A DNA stretch of 64,000 nt from Apodemia mormo (taxonomy: Eukaryota > Arthropoda > Insecta > Lepidoptera > Riodinidae), in contig JAUPFN010000015.1 in assembly GCA_036924255.1 (NCBI GenBank), positions 933,215 through 997,214 on the forward strand, written 5' to 3'. The notes beneath the pieces are model-generated. The model was not told the origin of the DNA. It did not search any database and saw only the letters and a program-made list of their open reading frames with translations. Each line of letters opens with the position of its first letter. Within the stretch, counting starts at the first letter, position 1. The position numbers were made by a program, and so were the translations under genes. Positions 11,461 through 23,200 of the stretch are shown here, one piece after another.

Positions 11461-12319
11461 GAACAAATTTTTCCTCGAAAGCCTTAAATTCTAATTTTAT
11501 TTAGTGAAACAATGTTGCTTCTGTTAAAATAAATAAGCTAGAAAAAAAAGTTTTTAAACATTGTCGTTATATTTACTGAAACATTTTTTGTTAATTTACT
11601 TAACAATATTATTCAATTTCCTATTAGGTAAGACAAGTATATGACCCCAGCTTCACATACTTTTGAATGACCTTTCCAACATATTTTTCCCGAACTTTTC
11701 TTACTATATTTTATTACTAAGTAAAAATTGTAACGTTTCTAAGTAAATATATTAGAAGTTTGCTGTTTGCATCCCTGCGTATAAATAGTATCTGAATGCT
11801 GAAATTAAGCTATAGACGATGGCAAGGTCCGTTCTTGCTTGCTACTAATTAAATTAATTATTAAATATAAAATCAAATAAACAGAATTGGGCTAAATGAT
11901 CTTTAAATTATTTATAATAACACTTTGATAAAATATTAAATTTTGAAAAGCTAGAGATGACTAAAAATTTCAATGTCATCGTGATCATCGTGACGAATGT
12001 AGAGATGACTAAAAACTTCAATGTCATTTATAAAGTTCCGCAACGTTTCTATTGAGTTCGATCCCACCTCTTTAACTATTTCTGCCACAATAATGTAAGT
12101 GCTTGTCATTGTTGTATTTTCAGGTGAAAGATTAAGGTAAATGGTAAACATATGTGTATTGCTATATTACATCCCTATCAACGGTTAGCAACGCTCTATT
12201 TACCTCTTCGATATCAATAAGCGATGTTTTTTCTTTTCCATTAGGATAACTTTTTATTTGTTATTTATAAATTTTGGAAAGAAAGTAATGTTATAATAAG
12301 TTTAATAAACTTTTAAACA
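11461..12319. other. No recognised gene
   Basis: AT-rich. A small direct duplication of AGAGATGACTAAAAA(T/C)TTCAATGTCAT occurs at about 11953-11980 and 12001-12028. Nothing else is recognised. Confidence 0.4.
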
Positions 12320-12935
12320 TTTTATGATTCCATAGCCAAATGGCAAAAAATGGAACCCTTATAATTTCATCATGTCCATCTGTTTGTCTGTCCCTCCATA
12401 CGTATGACACAGTCATTTTACTCGAAGTCTCTGGTACTATATACTTGAAATTTGTAAAATATCTTTATTTTATAAACCGCTACAAAATGATGCACTATGA
12501 TTTTGTAAAAAAAATATTAAGAGTAACTGAGAGGTGAAAAAAAAATCAAAAGAGCAACGAGCGTGAGGTGTATCATTGGATAGTAATATGTAAATAATAT
12601 GGTGGTTTCTAAAAAAATTGGGTTTACCAAATGTCTTGTGAGATATTCACTTCTAAAATAGTAAAAAGAGCGTCCCCTCTCTCAAACTTAAAAATCCTCG
12701 AGAGAAAAATTGTAATAAAATTGGGAAAACCTTCAAACGAAAATTGTTTTAAACAAAATCGATCTTGTAGTTTATGACATATGGGACAATTTTGACAGTT
12801 GCAAAGTTCGCCGGTTCAACTAGTATTATATACAATACATGTATGTTTTTTATACCTATCTACACATATGTTTTTTCACGGCTACGGAACTTTTCGTAAG
12901 CGAGTCCGACTCGCTCTTGATTGGTTTTTAACAAC
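12320..12935 (+). repeat. Copy of the 'GGTTCCG...GACTCGC' dispersed repeat family
   Basis: It starts with a GGTTCCGTAG-like end (ATTCCATAG...GGAACCCTTATAATTTC, then TCTGTCTGTC) and ends CTACGGAACTTTTCGTAAGC followed by GAGTCCGACTCGCTCTTG. The ends are related to copies at 16490-18215 and 19322-19965. The family is noncoding; I recall it as very common in Lepidoptera but cannot name its class. Confidence 0.5.
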
Positions 12936-13024
12936 ACTTTTAGACTTTAGCAAATCCTATTTACTTCTGTCTAATGGAGTGACAAGGTTAACAACAGTGA
13001 CAGTTAGCATTTTCCCTAATTAAG

Positions 13025-13140
13025 TGCAGTTTTCGTGAACCTGTATTCGTGACGCGCACAGGTGGTCGGTGGCAGGTAAACGGGCGGTAAACACCCCTCC
13101 CGCCGCCGCTCGCCCGCGAGCCGCGGTACCGCCATTTTCT
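13025..13140. promoter_or_regulatory. Isolated CpG-rich segment
   Basis: About 110 bases of GC- and CpG-rich sequence (AACGGGCGGTAAACACCCC, then CGCCGCCGCTCGCCCGCGAG and CCGCCATTTT) sit in AT-rich DNA. They could be a promoter or noncoding first exon. A minus-strand ORF across it is Arg/Gly-rich and not recognisable. Confidence 0.3.
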
Positions 13141-13446
13141 GCGATCAACTTTTGTCTTTGATAACTTTTCCATTACTTTTTCGAGTTGACGCACTTTATT
13201 ATTTACTCAATCGAACTGTTTCCAAACGTAGTTCTTGTGACAAACTACAACCTGCGTAATTTAAAGGCCAGTTACAAGATAAATTAAAATTCCCTTAAAA
13301 AGCTTTAAAATGTTACTGAATAAAATTTATTAAATCAAGACACTGTAATAACAAGTGCACTAATAATCAAGTATTTTTATATTTATTAACATTGATATAC
13401 CTAACAGTTTTTGCATTGAAACATGTTGGTTTAATATATATTAATA

Positions 13447-13447
<1 letters not shown>

Positions 13448-13512
<65 letters not shown>

Positions 13513-13529
13513 CAACAGCAATTGATTTT

Positions 13530-13562
<33 letters not shown>

Positions 13563-13575
13563 CAATTGCTGTTCG
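13448..13575. repeat. TA microsatellite with inverted flanks
   Basis: About 30 TA repeats are followed by a second TA block whose flanks, AACAGCAATTGAT and ATCAATTGCTGTT, are inverted copies. The second block is therefore the loop of a hairpin (about 13513-13573). Confidence 0.8.
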
Positions 13576-13717
13576 TTAGTCTCGCTAAAACTCGAGAACG
13601 GCTGGTTTCAAAATATTCATGGAGGTCCAGGTTATGTTTAAAAGGTGAAAAAATGTAGAAAAAAAAAATAGAAAAGTAGACACAAAATTGGCAGAACAAC
13701 GTTTGCCGGGTCAGCTA
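13575..13717 (+). mobile_element. Helitron 3' fragment
   Basis: The segment from AACTCGAGAACGGCTGG to GCCGGGTCAGCTAG followed by T has the CTAG|T end of Lepidopteran nonautonomous Helitrons. The 5' end is not identified; it may be obscured by the TA block. Confidence 0.5.
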
Positions 13718-13721
13718 GTTA

Positions 13722-13938
13722 TCAATATTATAAATGCGAAATTTTGGATGTTTAAATGGATGGATGTTTGTTACTCAATCACGCAAAAACTACTGAACGG
13801 ATTTAAATGAAATTTAGCTCACAGGTAGACAATAACCTGGAATAGCACATAGGCTACATTGTATCCCGGAAAAATCAGGTGATCTCGCAGGATGCGTCAA
13901 AAACTTTTATAATGCAGCGGATTGCACGCTGGAACTAG
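13722..13938 (+). mobile_element. Short Helitron-like element
   Basis: It starts TCAATATTATAAATGCGAAA just after an A and ends GGAACTAG. The interior contains AAAACTACTGAACGGATTT and CATAGGCTACATTGTATCCC, phrases typical of Lepidopteran Helitrons. The following base is C rather than the usual T. Confidence 0.5.
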
Positions 13939-14701
13939 CTTAATATAAATTTTACGTCAAAATATAAGTTTTTGAAGATGTTTGTTTGCTTGTTTGGCAT
14001 AATAATAGGTGTTTATAACATCTCATAGTTCCTCCAAGGTGCCAGTGTGATGTTGTTTGATTAAAATACCCGTACCTAATCGAATAGGATAAAACGTGTT
14101 TTATGCGGAAAATATGGCATATTTTCCTTATGTAGATATTGGTGTCTGGTGGTGCCAAGAGCGGACATGCTTGCGTCATGGAGCCTGGGGAAATACGTTG
14201 GTGTTATTGAAAACACTAATACACACTAATACAAATACGGTCTTATTAATAAACATCTTGACTTAAGTAAAACTAGTTTCAAAATCACCAAGCAATTTCA
14301 TGTTCTGATGTTTTCTATGTACAAGAGCTTTTGTAAGGTGTTACGATTCTGTAAACTGTCGTCTGGAAATACCCACTGAGTATAAAGCTTCAAGACAAAT
14401 TCTGCATAATTTATGTACATACATGAAGTAATGCCAAATTTCTTACGGCTTAAGCAGAGAGATCCGAAAAATAATATATGGCAATAATATATTATTTAGT
14501 GTCCTTAAGTATCTACTTAAGGATTAAATGTAACTGCTAGAAATAAGCAATTTCTCTTGCAGGCAAATTGAACCGAAAGTTGGTAGATGGTACGTTGAAC
14601 GATAACATACATATCTAAAAGCGTTAAGCATTTGCTCATATGAGTAATTAGTATTTAGTATTCGAGTGGTCTCTGATTTTTATCAACCATACCTATACTG
14701 A
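13939..14701. other. No recognised gene
   Basis: Moderately AT-rich. ORF 13952-14179 (minus strand) has no recognisable domain. No repeat structure was identified. Confidence 0.35.
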
Positions 14702-14875
14702 GGCTGGTTTTACCGTCACGCTGTCCGCATGCTGACGGTCGGCGCTGATGTGTGTAGCCTACGGCCGTCAGCGCTGAGTGGTCAACGGGACTCAAAACGC
14801 TACCTACGACTACATACATACTGACCCATCAGCGCCGACCGTCAGCGTGCGGTCAGCGTGACACTAAAATCAGCC
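14702..14875. mobile_element. 174-bp MITE with about 50-bp inverted ends
   Basis: The left end GGCTGGTTTTACCGTCACGC and the reverse complement of the right end GGCTGATTTTAGTGTCACGC continue as near copies through GCTGACGGTCGGCGCTGATG. The middle (about 70 bp) is unique and carries another CGTCAGCGCTGA motif. The element is GC-rich against its AT-rich surroundings. A target duplication was not resolved. Confidence 0.75.
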
Positions 14876-15109
14876 CTAGAAGTTTTATGACATGATCAAA
14901 TGACATTTGATATCTTACTCCAATATTTTTTTATATTTTAATGTTTTTTATCAACTTAAATATTCAAAAGGTGGTACTTTGCTCTGTTCTTAACTTGGCA
15001 CTTAGGCTAGACTTCGTATAGATACCAAACTGACTAAAAATTAAAAAAACGAGGTGCATCTTTTACGTGAATACGTCTACGTCACGGGGAATATCTTGCG
15101 ATGGTAACA

Positions 15110-16145
15110 TTTTTCATTCGTCCAATCACAATGTTCCTTATCAAACCAGCCTACGGATCTCGACCACGTCCATCTTGTAGATAGTGAAGTAGAGCGTTGG
15201 GCAGCGCTATCACCAGAGGGTGATTCGTTATTTCCCACCGATGCCGAAGAGTTAGGTGAAATAATCAAAAACCTACTGAATAAAAAGGCCCTGGGCCGGA
15301 TATAATCACAAATAGGTAAGGTAGTTAAATACCCTCCTTTCTCCCTTATATTAGTGTATATGTTCAATGCACATGTAGCCGGTTGCGCGTTTCCGGGTGG
15401 TATTTTCGCTGTGGTCAACAACCGTGACAATAATGTCTGCGAAAGTAAGGCGACATCACCCTGTTAGGAAGGAAAAGGAAACCCGTGGAAAAGGAAAGTT
15501 AACTACCTCAGGGTAACGTGATAGTAAAATGTCATTTAAACTACACATACAAAGTCTAAAAGCTTAGACTAAATTCATTGTAAGTCGGTTATACAACCCT
15601 TAGACACAAGGTGACGCTTCACAAGATGTGCGTAAGACCTATTCAACTATACGCCTGCGTAACATTTGCCCATCTTTCCCGTACAGATTTGCATCTATTG
15701 CAAATAGTACAGAACAAATACTTGCGTATTGTTATCGGTGCACCGTAGTATATGCGCAACGTTGTCATTCGAGACATTCAAATTTCCGAGCGTAGCTAGG
15801 CATTTCAAAGATATTTCCAAAAGATATTTCAATCGTACCAACTCACACTCTGATCCACTGATGGTAGCCGCGCCAGATTACGTCCCAAATCCTAAATGAT
15901 CCCAAATTACGTAGGCCCCGCCATGTTCTCACCGATCCCGACGACCTGATGATTTACGCCAAAGAAACACACCAAAACACTACACACCTAGATACGGGAC
16001 ACCGTCACCGCCGGCAGCGACGAGAACCCCGGTTTCGCCCATCTGCGAACCGAGCCCAAGGTTAAGGATCATCCGATGGACAAAACGTGCAAGACAGCGA
16101 TATAACAATTGACAATGCAATTTCCTTAGTAGACTGAGGCAGCTA
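15110..16145 (+). mobile_element. Degenerate, internally deleted jockey-type LINE
   Basis: DNA-level similarity to the jockey element at 47137-49820 is plain: AAACCAGCCTACGGA(T/C)CT at 15140 matches 47969, and AACTACCTC(A/G)GGGTAACG at 15500 matches about 49003. Between about 15425 and 15490 the roughly 700 bp carrying most of the reverse-transcriptase core is missing. The frames are broken by many stops. Confidence 0.8.
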
Positions 16146-16489
16146 CCTCATCGGTGAATTTCAATTGAATATTCAAACGTTTGTTTTTTTACTTAAAATC
16201 TTCGGAAATCTTAAAACGTTCGGAAAGTGTTATTGTAAACAGTGAGCTTTCAATCGCACAGACAAAGTTCAAACATGTTCCTTACATTGTCCAGTCAATA
16301 TTTCAGAGCTTCTAAGCTAGAAATAGTTATCTTATAAAAATAGTTATTTTATAAATAGTTATGTTATAAATAGTTAAATAGTTATCTTCTTCTAGTTATC
16401 ACAATTCAAATGTGAAACAAACCGTCAAATGTGAAACAGATAGGTTAGGTTAGAGATTCTTCTAGTCATCTAAAATCTTTTGTCTCATT
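16146..16489. other. Short sequence with no recognised gene
   Basis: It contains a tandem-like run of TAGTTAT(C/T/G)TTATAAA around 16325-16385. Nothing else is seen. Confidence 0.4.
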
Positions 16490-17169
16490 CTTAGGGTTCC
16501 GAAGCAAACTAGGAACCCTAGTTTCGCCATATCCGTCCATCCGGCGCGGCCGCACGAAAGCTTAAAGATCCTTAGTACCCTACATGTGAAGTGGGGATAT
16601 TAATTTTTTTTTTTGCGTACCTCAAGTGTAGGGTATTGCTGGATAGATTTTATTTATTAATTAAATATTTTTGTAGCTTTGCATAAACAAGTTTTCGATT
16701 AAGGGACTGGTTCGTGAAATATAAAGCTTTATTAGAGGCAAGTGTCCCCCCCCCCCCCCTCCTCCGTCTGCCTGCTTAACGGTTTATTTTGAGGGTGGGA
16801 AAAAAATTCACGGTAGTAGTAAGTCGACCAACTTTAGGAGTAATACAAGCTGATGAGTAATAGTCGACCATCTTATAAAATATGTTGTTTTACAAATCTT
16901 GTATAAACTCCGTCAAGGGGTACGGTAGACTCATTTGCAACCTAATTAATAAAACATAAAAATTAATGACTTCAAGTCGACATCATAATATTATATCCAC
17001 AAAATTTTGATTCTCCAGTATTTTTTCAAATTATAATAGTGAAATGGCAGTCAAAATGCAAATAATAAATAAATAAATATTCTCGGGACAAATGACACTT
17101 ACTAATCTAACCCCAAAGAAAGCAAATGATTTGTTTGTGTTATGGGTGTTAGTCGATACTACTTTCGAC

Positions 17170-17515
17170 TACTTACTACTACTACTTTCGATCGGGTTCG
17201 ATCCCCGACGGGCACAAGCATTTGTTTGATGAGCATTAATGTTTGTATTTCCGGGTTTGGGTGTTTATTACCTATATATGTAACAGTATTTATATATGAA
17301 TTTCTATAATTTTATAATTTCTATAATGAATTTCTATAATTCATATATAAATACTGTTACATACATAGGTAATAAACACCCAAACCCGGAAATACAAACA
17401 TTAATGCTCATCAAACAAATGGTTGTGCCCGTCGGGGATCGAACCCGAGCCCCGTCGATTGCGTAGTCAGGGTCGCTATAACCATACGACCAACGGGGCG
17501 GTAAATGTTTTTAAC
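17170..17515. repeat. Two SINEs in inverted orientation forming a palindrome
   Basis: The left arm runs from GGGTTCGATCCCCGACGGGC through TTTCCGGGTTTGGGTGTTTA to ATATATGAATTTCTATAATT; the right arm is its near-perfect reverse complement, arms about 130 bp. The right copy extends further, into the A-box region (CGACCAACGGGG). Both are the same SINE as at 1618. Confidence 0.8.
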
Positions 17516-17914
17516 AGCTCAATCAATGTCTTCTTCTTCTTTGTTATGCAAATAGCAATTATCATTGAACTCTGCTAGTGACGAACTTAGGACGTGACAC
17601 GTATTGCCCATTCCTTGAAAATGGATTTAGGGAGGCTTCTTTTTGGATTGTAGGCTTACATATTAGTAGTCTGTGGAACTGGGATGAAATGGAATGCGTG
17701 GAAGGGTAATGTGGTATTTTTGGATAAGTAGGACCTAATCTCGTGAAATACCTAATCTCTGTACCTACCTACCTCATCCAATACGCTTCACGTTCAGTCA
17801 GAAGTTATTATAGGCTGTAAATCTGTGCTGGGAATACGTGAGCCATTGACTTTAAATAGGTTAAATATTCATTGTATGAAACAATAAAGAACCTTTTATT
17901 AGTGCGCATTATCG

Positions 17915-18149
17915 TTTTTTTTTTTCTAAATGAACTTAAGCAGTTTGTCCAATGACCGCTACTGCGAAACCGGGCTTTTGGGGCGAGCAAAGTGCTCAGC
18001 CAGAGTTTAAGTTAAGTGGGCTAAGTGCCCGCCCTAAGGGTGTCTCCTGTGAGACCGAACCTCGGCTTAGGGCAGTATCTTGACGATTTGTGGGAGAGTA
18101 AGTGGCATCAGCATTTCGACTCGTTAATGGCTCTTGGGCGGAGTCTCGC
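17915..18149 (-). mobile_element. 5'-truncated jockey-type LINE tail with target duplication
   Basis: The T-run at 17915-17924 is the poly-A tail in minus orientation. The body matches the reverse complement of about 49620-49760 (CTAAGCCGAGGTTCGGTCTC and AGGAGACACCCTTAGGGCGG). It is flanked by perfect 10-bp duplications CGCATTATCG at 17905-17914 and 18150-18159. It sits inside a GGTTCCG family copy. Confidence 0.8.
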
Positions 18150-18215
18150 CGCATTATCGTGATGGGCAACTTTGGACATTGCGCGTGGCCTGACACGCAC
18201 TTTACCAATTTTTAT

Positions 18216-19321
18216 TTGTATAATTTTAACATTTGCCTACACAGACATACATGTTGATATATCTCTGTAATTGCCAAAATTGTTTCTAAAATAGATAAAG
18301 CTTCATTACTTTGCACTTTAATCCAAAGTAGACAAGCACAGAATACTATTCTGCAGTATTCTGTGATACAAGGTTGCAACTTAATCCTAACATTGCCAGG
18401 TGCAGAGTGTAAGTTTCAAGTATAAACTTTGCACCTTAATCCGATACTGCCAGAAACTATATCCACTTAATTCATGCACAACATTTTGAGAATATTTTAT
18501 TTAGAATGTACATAAAAAAATAATTAATTAAAGAAATCCAATAGTTAGAAAAAAATCGATTTCATAATTTTACGCAAGCTGTAGGTTCCTAAATAAAATT
18601 TTTTTTTAAGAATGAGTAAGCTCTTTTCTTGAAGGTCCCCAAGTCGTATCCGTTCGGAAACACCCATGTCGGTAATTGATTCCACAACTGAGTAGTGCGA
18701 GACAATTCATTTACCTTCAATCTAATATTACGCCGTATCAATCAATGAGATCGTATTCTCAGTCTATGATATTGTAAGCTCAGTCATTGATATCCTATCA
18801 TATGCGACGTTGCTGTATTTACGTTTAGTGCAGTAACATTGCAAAGAGTGTTGGTCCAGGCCACTTTAAAGAATTGACTACCTGCCAACCTGCACTACAC
18901 AATGCACTAACATCGTGAACACTAGGTGGTAGAGTTCTGCAATGTCTCGCACGGGACATTTGGTACCGCTGCCTTACCTAATCCTGCCGCAATAGCCTTA
19001 ACATACGTATGCTTCGCACACTTTCTGGTAGGTCACAAGGTACTTTGTGTGGTAGGTACTTGAAACTTTATTTTTAGCATGCATCTGGACATTTTTACAA
19101 AGGACACATATACCTGAAAAAAATTTGCAATGTCTTCAACAACTTCAAAATTTTTGGAAATAAAATTAATGCTAAAATATGTCCAATAAATCGTTTTATC
19201 AAACAAAGGCGTTTAGATTTTACAAATGCTTTGAAATATTTTGAGTTGAAGATATTAATTAAAGTAACACAAAAAATTAAACAGTTTTAAAGTTTTTTTT
19301 GCAATTCAAGCACAAGTAATA
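18216..19321. other. No recognised gene
   Basis: AT-rich. A short GTGGTAGAGTTCTGCAATGT-type motif near 18930 resembles part of the ATAGACACC dispersed family (compare 4898 and 6855). Nothing coding is recognised. Confidence 0.35.
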
Positions 19322-19965
19322 ATTTTTGAGGTTCCGAAGTATACTAGGATCCCTTATAATTCCGCTATGTCCGCCCGTCCGTCCGCTCGATTGCTCAGAG
19401 ATCCTTAATACAAGAAATCTGTAATTTGGCATGAATATACATAGCTCCTTGCTATGGGATAGCTCCCCGACACGTAAAATGGGGATGTTATTGTTTTTTC
19501 TCACGTGCCCCATTATGTGGGGTATGTTTAAAAATATTGTAGGTTTGTCGAAAGCAGTTTTCGATTATGAGATTCTTTTGTAAAATATTAAGCTTTCAAG
19601 TGCTAATTTTTGCTAGAGTCAAGTGTCCCCCCTCACTGCATGATAAACGGTTAGTTTTGGGGGTGGCAAAAAAATCATGGCAGTAGTAAACATAATTTAG
19701 TTAAAAGGAAAACTATCACGGCTTAGAAGGATTTACAAGTTTTTGAGTAGTAGTCGACCTATTCATAAAATGTACTTAGAGAAGTTTTTACAGGCAGTGA
19801 ACCTATGGCGCGGATATATGTATATATGTCAATGACGTTGAATAGCTTAAATGTTAATAGTATGAAACTACAAAAGCCCTATTCTTAATTCGCATTATTG
19901 TGATGGACGACTTCGGAACCCTATATTGTGCATGGCCCGACACGCACTTTACCAACTTATTCTAA
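19322..19965 (+). repeat. 'GGTTCCG' family copy, the most complete in the window
   Basis: It starts GAGGTTCCGAAGTATACTAG and ends CGGAACCCTATATTGTGC then CCCGACACGCACTTTACCAA, about 640 bp and uninterrupted. It has no coding capacity and gives the reference for judging insertions in the copy at 16490-18215. Confidence 0.55.
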
Positions 19966-21170
19966 ATATAAACAAAGATCAGTGAATAACTAAGTCCACA
20001 GAACACTTATACTTTCTACGAGAGAAGAACGACAACACCATACTTAAAAAAATAAAACAACTACTTACACACGAATACTACTAGCGCCGCATTAAACGCT
20101 CACATAAAACTTTCGGCGGCAAATTTAAACCTGCTTCCTTCCTACTGCTGCGCCGATTAAATTATAAAGAATTATTTAAAAATTCGAATTATATTTGTAT
20201 TCCATATGCCGAGGTTTTATCGCCCTACATGACATGCTGACACAAACATAAATCAAATTTTGTGGCACTTATAAAAAATACAAATTGACCACTTTAATAG
20301 TTTATTGTATATTTTCATACATTCGCCTTAAGCCAACAAGCATAAAAAATCAGCTATTGATTATTTTCGTATTCATTATTGATTTTATTAATAAAGAATG
20401 TCTTTATCAATAATATTAATATAATAATATAAATAAACATCAAGAGTCTCCAACCCTACGACTGGAATTGTAAACAATACGGTTATAATTACGTCAGAAA
20501 CTGGATCAATTAAAGGAAAAACAATGTCCTAATTTATTCATATGTTTCCTCAGATTCTGAGTCTCCGGAAAAAGTAACAAATTAAAAGTAAATAAAACAT
20601 CAAACTATAAACGAGTCCGATATCTCAACTAGGCTACTATCTTACAACTGACAAGAAGTCCAAATTCTCATTAAATCACAACACAGAACACTTATACTCT
20701 CTACGAGAGACTAAGTGCAAAATATAGCTAGTAACAAATATTGTATCGATGGCTCTCGTAGAAGTATAAGTGTTCTATGATCCAGGGTATTCTTTGTCCA
20801 GGGTATAATGCTAATAACATAGATATATTACACTTAAAGGCTAATAATTGGGTGTGTTCAGCGAAACTCTTACCTCCGTAATCTGAGTTAGATATTCAGA
20901 GTAAATATAATTATATATTGAGCCAGCGGTTTCGGTCAAGGAGTCACACTTTCTATCTTTAAGTGTACCTAAGGAAAAAGTGTCAGAATTATACCATGAC
21001 GCCGTGATATGCTAAGTTAAATGGCGGCATTGGGCAGTTTGTAAGTATCTATAAAGTGTACCGGCCACGGCGCCTCTGAAAATCTTCGCTCAGAAAAAAA
21101 TTCTAAAGTTTCTAAAGTTTTAATTTCGCTGAACACATTTAATAATTGGTAATATTTGAGAGCTAAGGCA
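19966..21170. other. No recognised gene; small inverted repeat
   Basis: GAACACTTATACT(C/T)TCTACGAGAG occurs at about 20003 and 20687 in direct orientation and at 20754-20776 inverted, so 20687-20776 can fold into a hairpin. No protein-coding feature is recognised. Confidence 0.45.
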
Positions 21171-21421
21171 CCCCATAGACCTACAATAATATTATGCAAT
21201 ATTACGTATTGTGCAATATTATTGACCGTTTTGGGTTAATATTGAAGATTGCACAATGATTGAACGAAAGTTTGAGCGGGTTTAATTTTGAATGCGCAAT
21301 ATTTTTTTTTTTTATTCACTGTGTAGGCTTAATATTGCACAATATTTTTTACTTCAGAGTTTGGAGCGGTCGCGTTCGGTCAGTTACCGTGTTTAATATT
21401 TGGTCGTGTCGTAAATTTAAG

Positions 21422-21532
<111 letters not shown>

Positions 21533-22149
21533 TCGGTCAACCAGATATTATTAATAATAATAATATTCTTTATTTGCCAGACATTTACCAGGGCTCGCTT
21601 CAATGTCGAAATTTAGAAATTGGAATCCAAAAAATTGATAATTAAAAAAAAATTGTTTTTGTCACGCAAAACATTCTGTAAACTCAAGGGCTTTATTGTT
21701 TTCTACTGATAGTGGAGTAGTATCATTTTGAATCAAAACTAAACTAAATTATTTGGGTTTTCATCAACTCAAAACTTTCCTTTCTTTTGAATTAACTTTC
21801 ATGGAATATTTTGAAGGGTGTTTTACTAATTAAAAGTCTAAAATGTTGCGAATTTTTATTTTATTATCCAAAAAAACATCATGCTTGGTTAATATTTAAA
21901 AGAGCTACATAATACGGAAAATATATTAATAAACTAATTAGTAACGAAAACAGCGATAACCTCAATTCAGAGAACGGAGGATAAAATGTATTTATAATGC
22001 GCAAAATAAATTGGTTTTTTCCTGTTAATCATTAACTAACGCAGTCGTGAGTCGACCATAATTTACATGAGTTATATTGCTACAGTTGAACAGTTTTAGG
22101 AATTATAATTAGGTTTTCTGTTTGTTATTTCATAATTTTGTACAATAAT

Positions 22150-22235
22150 ACCATTTACCCTAACTAAGAATCGAACCCGAGCCGCGCGCTTGCCAGACTG
22201 ATACCTAACGTCCTACGCCGTACGACCGATAGATG
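22150..22235 (-). repeat. tRNA-like (SINE-type) promoter fragment
   Basis: The reverse complement has GGCTCGGGTTCGATTCTTAG (B box) preceded about 50 bases upstream by TCGTACGGCGTAGGACGTTA. No paired acceptor stem is evident. It is likely a SINE remnant. Confidence 0.35.
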
Positions 22236-22504
22236 ATTCAACATCTTATTATTCTTATAAGCTAATCCTATGGGGTGATTGAGCATAACAGCTTATTATT
22301 TATAATTTACATTATTTGTATTATTTTATGCTGTTTATTGATGAAAAGTCTAACATATACTCATTCAAATATATTGATTTCGAAATGATCGTTTGAGCAT
22401 AATATTAAAATTTATAAAAGATAAATTATGCCTCTAATTTATTATTACAAATAAATAACCATAGACTAAAAATAAGTAAAAATACTCCATGGAGTAGTTT
22501 GAGG

Positions 22505-22620
22505 TAGGGATGCACGATTCAAAATCGATTCTTACTAGAATCGATCTTTTCCTGTTGTCGATTCGATTATTTAGATCGATTCTTCAGAGCAAGTTGAATC
22601 GACAGATCGATTCTTCAGAG
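22505..22620. repeat. Imperfect tandem of ATCGATTCTTCAGAG motifs after a TAGGGATGCACGATTC end
   Basis: GATCGATTCTTCAGAG occurs twice (about 22576 and 22607), with several other ATCGATT motifs. The start, TAGGGATGCACGATTC, resembles hAT-like termini, but no matching opposite end was found. Confidence 0.4.
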
Positions 22621-22685
22621 TACAAAGTATAAGTTTCCTTACGACTAATTATACAATATTTTGCTATCTAATATAGTATCTTAAT

Positions 22686-23200
22686 TTATAATTCAATAGA
22701 TCTAATCCACTTCCCAAAATTCTTGCTTAATAAGTTCTTTTTGCATTCAAGAGCTTTTAGATTATTGGGAATTAGATTGAAATATTTTATTGCCACAAAA
22801 AACGCATTTTTGGTACTTAAAGTTTTACTAATTTTTGGTAAAGTTATCTGTCTATTACGTGTATTTATAAACCTCTCAGAGTGCATTAATTTACAATCTG
22901 TAAAATAATAAGTAAGCGCATTCACAACAAAATACTGGTTAATTTTTAAAGGTACTTACATTTCATTTTCTATTTTCATTTTACTTATCAATTTATTCTG
23001 CAAATTTATAATAGGTTTAATCGTATTATCATATGCACCACCCCAAGCAATGATTCCATAGTTTATAACACTTTCGAATAGACCATGATATATTGTTTTC
23101 AGTATAGATGGGTGTAGCCAATTACTTAATTTATAGAATAAAAAAGTGAAATACTTGACTTTTTTAATCAGCTCAGTTACATGCTTGTTCCTAGTTATAT
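22686..23200 (-). pseudogene. LINE reverse-transcriptase C-terminal remnant
   Basis: On the minus strand, 23105 down to 22960 reads LHPSILKTIYHGLFESVINY then GIIAWGGAYDNTIKP and an LQNK motif, the conserved region after the polymerase core of many insect LINEs. Next, 22925-22686 (79 aa) contains NTRN, KSFFVA-like and FNLIPNNLKAL motifs, matching the usual LINE C-terminal pattern (NTRN...GIK.FN.LP..IK). The two pieces are in different frames, and a CTGGCAAATAAA plus (ATT)n tail lies at 21545-21585 in the same orientation. The element is dead and 5'-truncated. Confidence 0.6.

Larger units (their letters stand above)
16490..18215 (+). repeat. 'GGTTCCG' family copy interrupted by later insertions
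   Basis: It begins TTAGGGTTCCGAAGCAAACT and ends GGCCTGACACGCACTTTACC, matching the copy at 19322-19965. It is enlarged by the inverted SINE pair (17170-17515), intervening sequence and a 235-bp LINE tail (17915-18149). The LINE insertion splits the shared GCATTAT(C/T)GTGATGG motif exactly. A C12 run occurs near 16747. Confidence 0.5.
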
